From Burkholderia sp. Ac-20365 (GTDB lineage: Bacteria > Pseudomonadota > Gammaproteobacteria > Burkholderiales > Burkholderiaceae): 64,000 nucleotides of DNA. A program made the position numbers and the translations under genes. Shown here in pieces: positions 63,338 to 64,000 of this stretch. The notes beneath the pieces are model-generated. The model searched no databases. It saw only the letters and a list, made by a program, of their open reading frames with translations, and had not been told where the DNA came from. Within the stretch, counting starts at the first letter, position 1. Every line of letters begins with the position of its first letter. The stretch covers positions 722,735 through 786,734 of the forward strand of contig NZ_JAAGPI010000001.1 of assembly GCF_017104715.1 (NCBI RefSeq), written 5' to 3'.

Positions 63338-64000
63338 ATGCGGGAGCCAGCCATGAAGCCGGACACCACACTGGTGAGTCTGAGCATGCGCGAACTGGAC
63401 AGGCTGAAGGTTATCCAGGCCATCGTTGAGATCGGCCTGAAGCCCGGCCGTGCCGCCGAACGGCTGGGCCTGACCGTGCGCCAGGTCGAACGTCTGGTGA
63501 CCCGGTATCGCGAGCGTGGGCCGTCCGGCGTGGCCTCCGGCAGACGTGGCCGACCGGGTAACCGCAAGCTCGACGCAGGGCTGGCGGTGCGGGCCCTGAC
63601 GATCATCCGCGAGCGCTATGCCGATTTCGGGCCGACGCTGGCGCGCGAGAAGCTCGAGGAATGTCACGGCATCCGGCTGGCCAAGGAGACGGTCAGGCGG
63701 CTGATGACCGAGGCCGGCCTGTGGGTGCCGCGCAAACAGCGTCCGCCGAAGCTCTACCAGCCACGGGCGCGGCGTGCGTGCCTGGGCGAACTGGTGCAGA
63801 TTGACGGCAGCGATCACCGCTGGTTCGAGGACCGCGCGCCGGCCTGCACGCTGCTGGTGTATGTCGATGATGCGCAAGCCGGTGGCGTTCTACAGCGACC
63901 GCGCGAGCGTGTTCCGCAGCACGTGCGCCGGCAAGACGGGGCGCAGCGTGACGCACTTTGGCCGCGCGATGTACGAACTGAACATCGATACGTTCTGCGC
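63338..64000 (+). pseudogene. ISNCY-like transposase, internally deleted and frameshifted (partial)
   Basis: From the ATG at 63338 (or 63353) the frame encodes a helix-turn-helix (MRELDRLKVIQAIVEIGLKPGRAAERLGLTVRQVERLVTRYRERG) and the first part of an integrase-type catalytic core with QIDGSDHRWFEDR and LLVYVDDA. At about 63873 the frame breaks. From about 63874 the family sequence resumes in another frame as RKPVAFYSDRASVFRSTCAGKTGRSVTHFGRAMYELNIDTF, which holds the second catalytic aspartate. The stretch normally between these blocks (roughly 30 residues by memory of the family) is missing. The gene is therefore a decayed copy. It continues past the window. Confidence 0.8.

Overview
The window looks like a chromosomal segment of a high-GC Burkholderiales bacterium, most likely Paraburkholderia or Caballeronia. 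The evidence is GC-rich codon use, many LysR regulators each beside a small catabolic operon, ACS-family MFS carriers, tauABC and polar amino acid ABC sets, and an RtcR-controlled RNA repair operon. No rRNA genes, canonical tRNA genes or CRISPR arrays were seen. The assignment rests on gene content only.

Layout. 1-2744 (minus): citryl-CoA lyase-like protein, CaiB/BaiF CoA-transferase and a partial MFS carrier, divergent from a LysR gene. 3992-8162 (plus): kdgT, DUF1537 kinase, PdxA2 and a DeoR regulator, a four-carbon acid sugar (D-threonate/D-erythronate type) pathway. 8301-12314: a very large BvgS/EvgS-type hybrid sensor kinase. 12415-15411: a YbaK deacylase, class II aldolase, HAD hydrolase and LysR. 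15408-19720: an FMN monooxygenase divergent from tauABC (organosulfur uptake and use). 19725-26486 (minus): an eight-gene operon joining a polar amino acid ABC transporter to an M20 amidohydrolase, a DUF1989 protein, an XRE-cupin regulator and an agmatinase-family ureohydrolase. 26891-29581: a chemoreceptor and a LysR. 29597-36612: a second amino acid or amine ABC operon with two FAD oxidases and an SDR, divergent from a LysR. 36659-46782: a beta-galactoside operon (ABC importer, GH42, GH35) under a LacI regulator with two matching operators. 46788-50069 (minus): homospermidine synthase, glutathionylspermidine synthase-like ATP-grasp protein and YgiB.

50170-55778 is the most interesting locus. 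rtcR is divergent from a sigma-54 promoter whose transcript should begin almost exactly at a 155-nt CCA-ending tRNA-like RNA with a giant variable region. A second, compact tRNA-like RNA abuts it. The genes for an SPFH/slipin protein, the RNA ligase RtcB and an RlaP-type nucleotidyltransferase follow. Perfect GC-rich hairpins sit in the leader and in both intergenic gaps, and a terminator closes the operon.

55846-60040: LysR, MFS, 4-oxalomesaconate hydratase and CHA aldolase (lower protocatechuate/gallate meta-cleavage pathway). 60137-64000 looks accessory: a small CxxC protein, three secreted orphans in a lower-GC stretch, and the left part of an ISNCY-like transposase broken by an internal deletion, cut by the window edge.
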